From Cladobotryum mycophilum (taxonomy: Eukaryota; Ascomycota; Sordariomycetes; Hypocreales; Hypocreaceae), in assembly GCA_036429605.1 (NCBI GenBank), contig CM071589.1, forward strand, positions 6,262,001 to 6,326,000: a stretch of DNA of 64,000 bases. The letters run 5' to 3'. Position numbers and translations under genes: made by a program. Below the pieces are notes generated by a model, which saw nothing but the letters and a program-made list of their open reading frames with translations, did no database searches and was not told where the DNA came from. Each line of letters starts with the position of its first letter. The first letter of the stretch is position 1. This document shows, piece after piece, positions 34,709 through 45,357 of this stretch.

Positions 34709-36881
34709 ATATGTGTTAAGGGAGACTTTACTATAAGGCTATTAAAAGTAATTATGATCTTAGTGTATTTTACTATGATAATTGCTTTTAAGAACGTGTT
34801 AATGCCTTTTTTGTTACTAATAGTATTTAGTTTAAAGTTTATTTAATTTGTTTATTAATTAGGCTATTAAAAAATATTTTTTAAAACTTAAGATTATTAA
34901 GAAGATATTTAATACCGGTTAGGACTTTTTAAAGCTGGCTAAATCCGTTAGCCTTAGTATGGCTTTAATATTGTATTGTTTATTTATAAAAAGGCTTAAG
35001 GATTGCTTTAATCTTTATAAGAAGCTATTAATCTTTAATTATAAGAATATTTTTATTTAAAATTCGATTCAATGGATTAGGTTTAAGCTAGCTTTTATAA
35101 ATAAAGGCTTAGATATATATTTGCTTTTTAATAATATGATTAAGTATTAGATAAATTAAATTTTATTATATATTATTATTTATAATAACCTTAAGCTTTT
35201 TATTTAATTCCTTAAAGAGTATAAAGTCTTTTATATTAAGCTTATAGGTATTATATTAAAAGTATTTATTTTATTATAGAGAGTTTTAAATAAATTTTAT
35301 AATATTTTAAAGTTTTTTAATTAGTTTTCTTTTTTTTTAATACTTAAGATTTTTATTAATATCCTTAAAAGCCTTATAATACTATGATTCTTGCTTAAAA
35401 GTCTTATTATCCTTTTTATAAAAAAAAGCCCGATTAATTAAATTAAGAATATAACTAAAGTATTATATTTAATAGTTAGAAGTATTTAAGGGTATTATTA
35501 TAAGGTTTAGAAGCTAAAAGAGATATTATATATAGGTATTATTATTTATAATATTATTATAGATAATAGTATTAATATGATTTTTAATATTCTAATCTTA
35601 GATGACTTTATAGAGTGTTAATATGATATTATTGCTAGTATAAGCCTTATACTATTACCGGAGGGTAAGAAAGTAATGTTAATGTATTCTATTAGGGTCT
35701 ATAAAGTGTATAATAATGCTATTTATTATAAGCCTATTTAATAAGGTTTAGAGATTAAAGCTAAGATATACTTTTATTAAGGTATTCTAAAGCTTATTAT
35801 AAATAATTTTCTTATTATTATTAAAGATAGTATTTAATATTTAACGTTAGTTTGTTCTATTTAATGATAACCTAGAAAAAAGCTATATATTAAGATTTAT
35901 TATTAAGCTATAGATAAAAAGATTATTAAATATATTAAACGCTTTATTAGAGTTAATGATATAACCAAAAGCTAGTTTATAAAGCTTATGGATTTGGTTT
36001 TTTAGAAAAACTATAGATATTCGAGTTTGTTTTAGGGGAGGCTGATTATTAGTATTAGAGCTTGTAATCGAGCCGCTGGATAGAGATCGATAGATTCAAT
36101 AAGCCTATTAAAGATGTTCTTTTATAAAAGTCATAGCTAATACCTTAAAGAGCTTAGAATAACCTATATAATTATATTATTAATAGACCTAAAAAGTATT
36201 ATTTAAGAGATAAGGTTAATTAAATAAAAACGCGATAAAAGAGAGCTTATTATATTGATTTAAAGGTATAATTTCTTATATAAAGATTCTTTTATTTATA
36301 ATCTAGCTAATCTAGCTTTATAAGCTTTTTTACTTATCAAATTATTATTTACGTATCGTTTTCCCTTCTAAGTGGCGATCAGTATATTATTAAAGGTTTT
36401 ATAAACTTAAGGATTATTTTAGAAGGGTGGTATTAGTTGTTGGATAATGCCATAAGGGTATAATATATTAAAAACTATAAGATTTATCGTTAAGGCTAGG
36501 GTAAGGTAATTAAGGCTATAATATTATAATTATAGTATTAATTATAAGAGGTATTATAAATACAATATAATAAAAACACAAAAAAATAATATAAGTTTAA
36601 ATCTTATTACTTAAAAAAAATAATTAATTAATTAAAAGCCTATATAATTTAATAGTATTATAATTAATTATAATAATTAAAAGGTTATAGATTTAAATCC
36701 TAAGTTTATTTACTTAAATTCTATTATTTTATACTAAAAATAGTTATAGAAAAAATATATTCTAAGATATTTTATTTACCCTAAATTTAATAAATATATT
36801 AAATATTCAGCCTTAAACAATTATTTATTTGGGACTGTAAATAGCTTTAAATTATTTGTTTGTTTGGTTGTTTATTTATTA

Positions 36882-36904
36882 TGTTTGATCGGATTGCTTC
36901 ACTG
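36882..36904 (-). repeat. Right terminal inverted repeat (23 bp)
   Basis: Exact reverse complement of 32131-32153. Both ends carry the CAGTG start common in hAT elements. Confidence 0.95.
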
Positions 36905-36912
36905 CCTCTACC
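36905..36912. repeat. Target-site duplication CCTCTACC, right copy
   Basis: Identical to 32123-32130. Both lie within P450 coding sequence. Confidence 0.93.
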
Positions 36913-37754
36913 ATCTGTTCCATGTATCTCTTGAAAGCCTGAGCCGCTCTGCCGATTTTAACCCAACTTTTAGGCATCATGGGTGCGGTGAGGACTCGGA
37001 TAGGGACCAACATCAGGAGAATAACACCATCAAGAACAGTTTGAAGTGCATCGCGATAGCTAAGTTCTTCGCCCACTATGGGTTCATCAGCCGAGCCGTG
37101 GAAGTTGTACGACTTGCGGAAACTTATGGCTGCAAGAACATTGAGCGAAAGGGTTCGCATGTCCTTTTGTACGCTTGGGATCCCAGATGCAACGGCAGAT
37201 GCGCCGGTCCAAGAACAAAACATGGCCTGGGCCTGATTTAGAGACTCTTCCCAGACAAACTTCATGACGCTCTCGTTGAATGGTGCAGCCAGTGGTTTGC
37301 GATGACGGGCCCAATCGTCCCATCCGGCTGACGAGATGCATGGTCCGTAAACCTCTAGAAGCTTGTACTCCTTGACGGGACGAACGAATTCCTCGCGTCT
37401 TGAATAGATTTCCTGGACGGCCTCTGGGTCTGCAAAGTGGATGTGGATGGCCGCGGGAGTCACCAGGGCCCAGACTGGTCCCAGGCGGACATGTGTCTCC
37501 GATTTGTCTGCGAAATACCATCCTCGTCGAATGAAGCGCACCCAGTCCGGGTATGAAGACCATGAAATAGGTAGGCGATCAAGGATGCTCCAAATAAGAG
37601 ACTGGAAAGTTTGCCAGGGAATGTTCATGCCATCAACGGGGATGCGCACAACAGGTAGGCCGATGGCGCGGGCCTTGCGTACATTGCTCTCTAAGCAAAC
37701 GAGGCTCCAGAGAGTATAGGCCAAGACAGAGGTCAGCAGCAATTGGAGGATCAT

Positions 37755-39243
37755 TGTGCGCCCGTAGCTTGAGGCTTGGTTGAATAGATTGAGTTATATT
37801 TCGGGGGGGGCATTCAACATGATGGGGGAGGGGAGAGGAAAAGCTCTGTTGGTTTGCTTCGCAAGTTAACATTTTCTGAGACTGCAATTGGATTCTGGGT
37901 TTGTGATTGACAGCTTCCTGAAGGTCCAACGTTTTGTCTCAGTTAGCCACCGCTCAACGATGGGCGCCCAACAGCCTTCATTACCCCTCCAGGGCTCCAA
38001 TCCGTGGATACTTGATGAAGGGGGCTCTGCTACATATCGATTTAAATAGACTCAAATAGAGTAGATGTCAAGGTTACATCTCTCTATCTTTTTAAAGCTC
38101 AATTCCAATTTCCTAAGGATCACAGGGTCCACTTACCAAGCAGCAACATAAATGGAGTAAGCTGCGGTGAAACACCATTGTTGGCGAGACCAGCTGTCGC
38201 TCATGTTTGATGTTGATTTAGTGCAGGATTAGCAACACAGAACCTTTTCCTCGTCGCCGCCAGGCATCACAGCAGAGCCAACAGCAATCAGGCGTCCCAC
38301 CCACACCTGCAGCATTCTGCCTACCGAGTACGTCCAAAGTCGTTGAATTTCTCCGACTTTGTGAGAGCCTCGAGCTCAGTGATCCCTGAGAAAGGAGCAA
38401 TCCTCTTTTTTAGATCCTGTAATCCTTTGTATTATCAAAGCACCTATCGAGGAACATGCAACGGCCCGCTCAATGTCCATCATGGGTCGACATGAGCCTC
38501 GTGGATCCTTCGGGCTGGTTCATTCTTGACATTCCTTCTCCGCACCTACAATCGCAGTGGAAACCAGAAGACCCCGCGAAATATTTAGCTCTATTCGTCG
38601 GTATATCTTCAGCAATCAAAATATAGGTACCAACACACCGGCATTGTTGTACTCTTCTTTGTGATCAATCTTCCCTCATAAGCCTCTCGTGTAGTACACC
38701 ATTAGGAGCACATTGCCAAGCCCCATCGGCTGCATCCTGATCCCTCTTTGAACAACCACTTTCTGCATCATAATCCTCATTGTGAAACATACAATTCTGC
38801 CTTGGGATCTGTGGAATCCTGCCCACCGACCCAATTGCATGACATGCTTAGTTCAACTGCACTGCACCCATCCAATGGCCATCCACCTAGTCCTTTTAAC
38901 TTGCAGTTTGTGGCAGCTCTTGGGAGGCAGACGGCTTGAGGTACGGCGTGTGGCACCCTTTATTACCCTTTTCCCCCTTCTCTCTTTCTCTCCTTAAGTA
39001 GTGCCCTTCCGCGTAAACATGCTTTCCCCTTGCGCTTGATCTATGGGCCAAAAGTGATGATGCTTGGACACCTTGGTGACCTAGCTGTGGCTTCCTACCC
39101 AGCCCTCAACATGTTGGAACGGCCATCCGAGTGCCCTCGGGATGTTAAGCTGGCAGCCCTACCCGCCAATCGAATAAGCAAGACAACATTCATGGTGGGT
39201 TTTAGCTAAGAGACCAAAACGTCCAAGACGAACAATAAGCTGA
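37755..39243. other. Intergenic, no gene recognised
   Basis: The stretch between the divergent P450 pseudogene and PTH11-like gene must hold their promoters. Short frames only. A run of eight G lies near 37803. Confidence 0.5.
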
Positions 39244-40524
39244 ATGTACCACCAGGCTGTCGCGTGGGCTGTCACGGGGATTTCCTTCTTGTTTCTGTTA
39301 TTCCGTCTCACTGTTCGCATCCGGTCCTTCAAAAAGCTGTATTCGGACGACTACCTAGTTATCGCAGCTTGGTTGATGCTGCTTGCGACCTCTGTGATCT
39401 GGCAGATCAAAGTACCTATCCTCTATCAGCTGTTCGAAATCAATCGGGGCGGTGCACCCTTGACGACCAAATTTACGGACAGCTATGCCACCTTCATGCC
39501 ACACATTGTGACATGGAGCGTACTGTTCTACTCGTGCCTTTGGTCCGTCAAGTTCTCGTTCCTTCTCTTCTTCCGACGGCTTGGATCCAAAATTACGCAC
39601 CAGTACAACATCTGGTGGTGGATTATTTGCGTCCTTACTTTCGCAGGCTGGGTCGCTTGCATCGCGGACATCGATTATAAGTGCAGTCTAAGCGATCTGA
39701 CATTCATATGGGATAAGCACTTTCGCATGGAATCATCATTTGTTTATTCGTTTTGACAACGGTTCCAGAGCAGTGTGCCAAGCCCGCCCGTGTCCAGTAC
39801 CAGAATCGCACTTTTTACGGCAATATGGCCGCCGATATCTTCACTGACTTTCTTGTCCTGTCTATACCACTCTCAATCCTCTGGAACGTTCAGATTCCAC
39901 GAACAAAAAAACTGATCCTCGCCGGCATCTTCTCCGTCACAATCTTCATCATGGTCGTCGCTATTATCCGGGTCGTTCTTGTAAGAGGCACCGAGAACCA
40001 GCATCAGAATGCCAGGATTGATTGGCTCTACATGTGGACAAATGTCGAGATGGGGGTTTGTATGTTGCCCAATGATGTGTCGTCCAAACCAATGCTAAGT
40101 CAAGCGCATAGCCATCATAGTCTCCTGTCTCGCATCTTTCCGACAACTCTTTGTCTTCAATAAAAAGCAACAAAAGGAGGCAGGTATTATAGGCCAGCAG
40201 CGCCGCTGTTCGGATAGAAACCATTGTTTTCACTTTGGTTCTATACGTTTTGCGAACAAGAAAATGGTTGGAGCAGCAGAAGGTTCAAGTGAATCTGTGG
40301 GCTCCGAAAGACATCCCTACTTGGAACCACCGCATGGCTCGGTCGTTATCAATCAAGACATTGAGATACGCAGTCACGGTCATAACACTAGCCCTTTGTG
40401 CCAGGTGTCTACCAATCAGGAGGCTTATCATCAGTCTGTGATAACGTACGATTGTCAAATTTTCTTTACTTGTTTTCATAGATGGAACAAACGAAGGAGA
40501 TTCTATGATGTGTATGCAGTTTAA
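39244..40524 (+). CDS. PTH11/rhodopsin-domain-like membrane protein (putative GPCR-like receptor)
   Basis: A plus-strand gene in at least three exons. The first block (39244 to ~39708) has a helix followed by IRSFKKLYSDDYLVIAAWLM, the conserved D-D-x-L of fungal rhodopsin-domain proteins, and several more helices ending near YKCSLSDLTFIW. The second block (about 39769-40047) has ARVQYQNRTFYGNMAADI, FTDFLVLSIPLSILW and further helices. An intron at about 40056-40103 (acceptor GTCAAG) leads to AIIVSCLASFRQLF, the usual last helix, and a hydrophilic C-terminal tail to 40524. The join between blocks one and two is unclear: no GT donor fits and GGGATAAG stands where GGTAAG would be expected, so the gene may be damaged. 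Likely a plasma-membrane sensor; ligand unknown. Confidence 0.75.
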
Positions 40525-41497
40525 ACAAGGTACGATTGACGTGATGCAAAAGGGTAAGTAATAATATTAAAAATTGAGTATAAGATGTGTAACAACCTAT
40601 ATACAAGACAAGGAACTTAACTAAGGAACCATCAGGGGTTTAGTAATTAGGTGTGCCCACTTATTAATGCGTAGGCACAATTCCGTGAGCGCACGCAGTT
40701 GGGGTATGAAGAGAGCCACCAGGGCTGAAGGGGTTGAAGCCAAGGCACTATGCGAACCGCAGGTAAGTCTATGAGCATCGGGATTGCCAAGGCAGATGGT
40801 GTATTTATCGCTGCAAGAACGGGAGCAGGCTTCGCTAGGTGTATGTGAGGCAAAGCAGATGCCCACAAGGGCCACGACCAAATGAAAGGTCTTGATACTG
40901 AGCCTTTTTAGGATGTGTAGATGAAAGAGTAAGGTAAATAAGAAGAGTATGTATTGCTCTAGTGACAAGCAAGTTCAATTGTTTATAAGACGATAGGATT
41001 GTATTGAGCTTGGTATCGCAGGCCTCCGTGTACTACAGTGCACGCACAGTTGAAGAATCAGACTCATAAGATGCCGTCCTCGGTGAATAATAACAAGACA
41101 TCAACTGAATCAGGAGTATGCAATCGAGATAGTGCTCAGTCTGGAATACTGTGGAGTACTGAATATCACAGACCGAATAACATATGAAACAAGGGACTCT
41201 TGTAATGAGATACGAAAAAAAGAATATTCTTCGGCCGTTTAATTCAGTAGGATCGTTCGGAGAACGGAGATCAAGAATCAGGGACCATCACATCCACATC
41301 TCCGGTCGCCAGTATCTGGTCTCCGTTCTCCCGGCTCCACTTCCGAACTCCTCAACTCACATTAATAATAAAAGCTTATCGCGTCCCAATTGATCATGTC
41401 TTGATCCCTTTCGTGCAAGAAATCTTGCCACCACAGGGAGGTCTATCGCACAGAACCCATCTTCCGATTTAAACTATTGTCAAAGTTGAAACTCCCA
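40525..41497. other. Intergenic with one doubtful small frame
   Basis: A minus-strand frame (about 40896-40621) has a hydrophobic start followed by CSRSCSDKYTICLG, which could be a small secreted protein. An apparent intron-like motif inside and the lack of paralogues leave it unproven. Nothing else is seen. Confidence 0.35.
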
Positions 41498-42951
41498 ATG
41501 CCAGACCCAAAGGTGCTAATCATTGGCTGCGGCGTTGCCGGCCCTGTAGCAGCCAACTTTTACAAACGCAAGGGCTACGACCCCATCATCTTCGAAAAGG
41601 TCGCTCGCCTTGGTGATGCGGGTGCATCATTAATGCTCATGCCAAATGGGTAAGTCATGGCGATCCAGCCGTTTCATTATCATGCTAGAAGAATTAATGG
41701 ACGTTATGGCGGTAGTATGAACGTCTTGAACTTGGTCGGTTTAGCCAATACCGTGGCTACAGAGTTAGAGCCCCTCCACTCCTTTGTTGAGAGAACGGCG
41801 ACAGGAGAGCTACTTGCAGAATCAGAGCTCCCGTCTTCATTCGCTGCCAAGTATGGCCAACCAGCCGTTGGGATTAAGCGGACCACATTGAACCTGATGC
41901 TGAAAGACATGCTTCTAAATCTCGGTGTAGAAGTTCGAGAAGGATGGAAGCTGGTAGATATTCGAGAAACGGAAGACGACGTAACAGCCATTTTCGATAA
42001 TGGTCAGTCCGTCACGGGTTCCTTTCTCGTCGGCTGCGATGGCATCAGATCAACCACTCGTCAAGTCCTACAGAGGCGACTAGGAATTTTACAACGCCCG
42101 CCTGAATATACAGGCCTAGTACAGGTACGTTTCATTATTCGGCTTGATCCTAGATTAAGGGTTATTTTCTTACGCTGGCAATAGATGGCAGGCATCTCCA
42201 AAACTCCAGCAAGTCTTCTAGACACACCAGCTATGCGCAATTGGTACGGACAAGGCAATCACGTCATCGCTTACCCTGTCTCAAAGACCCACATCTCCTG
42301 GGCGGCAACAATGCGAGAAGCGCAAGAGGAAGAAACATGGCGATTGTACTCTCCAGAAGAGATCAAGACACAGACAGCAGCACTGGCGACCCGTCTCGAT
42401 GGATGGGAGCCTGTCATTCGCGATATGGTTCTGTCTGCGGAGAGGATCGTAAAATTTGGCTTGTTCGATCGTGAGGAACTGAGGTCAGATCAGTGGTACT
42501 CTCAACGATGCGTATTAATAGGTGATGCTGCACACCCTACAAGCCCTCACCTTGGCCAAGGCGCAAACCAAGCTTTGTACGTGAAATCTTCGCCGCTTCC
42601 CCCCCCCTGTAATTAGCATGGCGACTGACTTTTATCTTTAGGGAGGACTGTTATCATCTCTGCCACTCAATGCCGTTCTTGGATCCTCAAAGCGACGAAT
42701 TCGAAAAATCCATAGCGACCTTTGGTCCTCAGCTTTCTGACACTTACTTTCGTCCTTTGGCTGAGAAGCGCCAGCCGCGGACCTCGAGCCTAGTGAAAGC
42801 TGCCAGAGAGGTTGGCGAGCTTAGGACCACAAATGATTCTGAAAAATGCAGGCAACGAGACGATGCAATTACACTCCATTGGCAAGATGTTGAAAAAGTG
42901 GATGCAAAGTACAGAGCCTTGCTCACAGCGACATTTCCAGCTCTTACATAG
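41498..42951 (+). CDS. FAD-dependent monooxygenase (aromatic hydroxylase / PHBH-like)
   Basis: Four exons: 41498-41649, 41716-42124, 42185-42576, 42642-42951. Introns are GT-AG with matching phases, giving about 420 residues. The N terminus has the Rossmann dinucleotide motif IIGCGVAGPVAANFY and an acidic FEK end to strand two. A central SFLVGCDGIRSTTRQ is the DG motif of class A flavoprotein hydroxylases. GDAAHPTSPHLGQGANQA is the second FAD ribityl-binding motif. These enzymes hydroxylate or epoxidise small molecules using NAD(P)H and oxygen, often in secondary metabolism. Substrate unknown. It ends in a possible 3' hairpin. Not visibly linked to the NRPS. Confidence 0.88.
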
Positions 42952-42975
42952 GTGTTGAGTGGGGTGAAAGTTAGA

Positions 42976-43002
42976 GAGGGGTCAACCCCTAATTGACCCC
43001 TC
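42976..43002. repeat. 10 bp inverted repeat just downstream of the FAD monooxygenase
   Basis: GAGGGGTCAA (42976-42985) and TTGACCCCTC (42993-43002) are perfect reverse complements with a 7-base loop. Starting 25 bases after the stop codon, it would form a hairpin in the 3' UTR. Confidence 0.6.
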
Positions 43003-43707
43003 CATGTGGGATGGTGTTGGTGAGGGTCGTGTCTGTGGGCGATCTTCCCGGCGAATCACACGGCCACAAGTCCTGGAGGTTGATGCAACCGGATCATCTA
43101 AATCACAGTTACTACTCTAGGAGTTTGTGAAAAATATTGTTTATAAATTCTCTTTTAAACGGTATAAAAACCTCACTTTCTTAGAGTCTCACAATCAAAT
43201 GATTTCATGAGTACTTACAGTATCGATCTCGGGTCCCGGGTAGGTTTCTATATAAGTGTAGGAGCAAGTTGTACCATACACAGAGATCAAATTGTCCATG
43301 ACGATGCAGTAATCTATTCATATGTACAAAGTCTCACAAGAAAAACAAGTTAACATAGCTATTATGATAAAATTGAGGATGGAAAGAATGCCGATATTTG
43401 ACAAGAGGGAAGCATGAAAGCACAAAGATCCACATATTTCTGCTTTTCTTCCATCGTCTATTATATCGGTCTGCTATCTGTTTTCTATTTAAGACCCACC
43501 GCTATCACGCCTAGACTCAATACCCATCAACACCGCAATCAAGGTTTCCAACATATACTCAGGCCCTGAGAAGGCTACAAAGTATTCACACCTTTCAGGG
43601 CCCCAACGTGAATCAAAGCTTGGGTGAACTGTTTTGATTAACATTTGCGATATATTTATAGTTGAATATGACTTTGTTTTGCCTCGAGAGAAAATGGGTA
43701 TCGTATC
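43003..43707. other. Intergenic, no gene recognised
   Basis: AT-rich and without convincing coding potential on either strand. Confidence 0.5.
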
Positions 43708-44744
43708 TTACATATTATCTGGTTCAAACTGTGCGCCAATACCGCAGAGATCAATGCCTTGGGTAGCTCCGTCATCCTTTGTTTCTGGCTCCTCAACGGT
43801 TTCGGCATCTTCGTCCTCATTGCTTGGGACATCAGTTGTATCAGAGAGTGAGATGTGAGAGCCGGGCTGCGCAATGGTACTCGACTCGTCTACCTCCGTT
43901 CTGGGTTTTGTTAGAGATGGCACTGAATGGCTTGATATGTAAAATGATGTTGGCTTTAGCCGACTAACGCCAGTGGAAGCAGAAATACCCCCGGTATGAT
44001 TGAGTATATGGACATAAGGTGAAGGGGGAAGGTGCGATAATGAAAGGAAGATACAAGAAAAGGAAATGAGTAGATGTGATAATCAAAAAGTCGATAGATG
44101 AGATAAAGCAAGAAGGGAAGAGAGAGAAGCAAGAAGGGAAGAGAGGAGGAGGGAAAGAGAGAAGAGAAAGGGGAGTGAGGGAGAGTGAGAGAGGGAGAAT
44201 GAAAGGAAGAGGAAAGATAGAATGGAGAGAGAGGGGTGCTAGGATGTAAAGCCAGCTGAGGGAGGAGGCAGTGCGAGACGATTGAGTGAAGTAAATGATG
44301 ACTGGATAATAGAAAAGGTGCTTTGAAATTCATCATGTGTAGGTGGGTATATGTAGGCAAGGAGAATTGGCTGGACATACTCGATATCCATGCTTTCGAG
44401 GAACGGCATGTTGAATTGAGGAAATAATGGATGTGTGAAAGGAGGGAGATAGGCGTTCGAGTGATGATGGGCTGAGGAGATTCAAAAGAAGGGAAAAGCT
44501 TGGGAATGGAGGAGGTTTTATACACTCAGGCCGGCAGAATTGACATATTACTTGGGTGCCAGCCCCCATGGACCTGAAAATTCGCATACGATGAGGGAGA
44601 AGACCGTACCCTATGCACCATCTCTTTCATCAGCGTCCATGTGCCCTGCTTGACCAAGTACCAGACCATGAAGAAGCATCCATAATGGGACGCTAAGGCA
44701 AGAGGATCTAAATCAATTGGCGTGACATGCCGTCTGTTGAACAA
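43708..44744 (-). pseudogene. Possible fragmented minus-strand gene (hypothetical)
   Basis: Two coding-looking pieces lie on the minus strand. At 44744-44600 a segment with PLALASHYGCFFMVWYLVKQG resembles an ankyrin-like helix pair. At 43940-43708 there is a disordered acidic tail (SNEDEDAETVEEPETKDDG) ending in a stop and preceded by an acceptor-like CAAG. Between them is a purine-biased tract with no credible coding sequence. The pieces may be exons of one gene or relics. I could not build a consistent gene model and give no function. Confidence 0.3.
44107..44262 (+). repeat. Polypurine (GA-rich) tract
   Basis: About 150 bases that are almost only A and G on the plus strand (repeats of AAGGGAAGAGAGAGAAG type). 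It gives a spurious Ser/Leu/Pro-rich frame on the minus strand. Such tracts can form triplex DNA and are common in fungal promoters. Confidence 0.8.
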
Positions 44745-45357
44745 GGGTCAATAAACACGAGCTAATTCATAATGGAACCCACGTAGACTCAAACTCCATT
44801 GGTCGACATGACATGGAAGCAACTTGATCGGATGAGTTGTAGAATGGGGCTCTGGGTTGAATTTACCATGATGGGGTTTATTAGTGAACTGACACATCCT
44901 CATTGGCTAACGGGGTTTTGTTAATGGAGTCAGAATGTGGAGCACCGGGAACTGGTCGATCCTTCATGCATGGGCAAACCGGCAACGCTAACGTGATTTG
45001 AGAATAAAGCTGTCGCCTTATGAAATCCGAGTCCTGATTGGGCTTCTAGGTTTTGTTGATGGGGCAGGTCAGACCTTAAAAACGTGGCGTGACGTTGCCA
45101 CTTACAAGCTCGGTGAAGCCTCGACGTTCCAAACCATATCATTGGCCGTCTGGGTTTTTTGACTCAGGGGTTAGATTATTGCGAATCACAAGTCGGTAAT
45201 TCTGAAGTGGGTTCGTGTTTTATATTGTGGTACGCGCACCACAAGGCAAAGGGATGGGCTGCATCCTTGACGTTGGGCATTTTGCCCATCTCCCAAACAT
45301 CCATGGACATCATTCCCGCACTTATTGCTGCAACACCAGAGCGAACCCAGATCTGAT
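44745..45357. other. Intergenic, upstream of the Clr5-domain gene
   Basis: No gene recognised. Presumably contains the promoter of the gene starting at 45358. Confidence 0.5.

Larger units (their letters stand above)
32131..36904. mobile_element. hAT-like DNA transposon, RIP-degraded, with nested LINE
   Basis: A 4774 bp element bounded by perfect 23 bp inverted repeats (starting CAGTGAAGC) and an 8 bp target duplication. Subtracting the nested LINE and its extra 13 bp duplication leaves about 3.17 kb, a normal hAT length. Long internal stretches (32210-33087 and 34709-36860) are extremely AT-rich with abundant TA dinucleotides and stops in all frames, as expected from repeat-induced point mutation. 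I could not recover a transposase. The terminal 60-80 bp, by contrast, keep normal composition (CCGGGCCC near 32163). Superfamily assignment rests on the termini and target-site length only. The element interrupts the P450 gene. Confidence 0.87.
31263..37754 (-). pseudogene. Cytochrome P450 monooxygenase gene split by a hAT-like transposon
   Basis: The N-terminal half is coded at 37754-36905: membrane anchor at residues 1-20, and the typical fungal microsomal P450 N domain with GWDDWARHRKPLAAPFNE. The C-terminal half is at 32130-31263: I-helix NFAGHDTTANT, ETLRLYPP (ExxR), and the heme loop FPWSDGPQNCPGKKFAE. The halves are separated by the element at 32131-36904. When the element and one copy of the duplicated octamer CCTCTACC are disregarded, both halves lie in the same frame. 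A second lesion is an in-frame TAG at 31587-31589 in the segment before KPSRWI, where this family usually has Trp. It corresponds to CpA-to-TpA on the plus strand, the RIP signature. Otherwise the gene is well preserved and apparently intronless, so inactivation is fairly recent. Substrate unknown. Confidence 0.93.

Noticed and set aside
43956..44525. 190-residue minus-strand frame rich in Ser, Leu, Pro and Phe
   Set aside because: It is the translation of the polypurine tract and has no real protein features.
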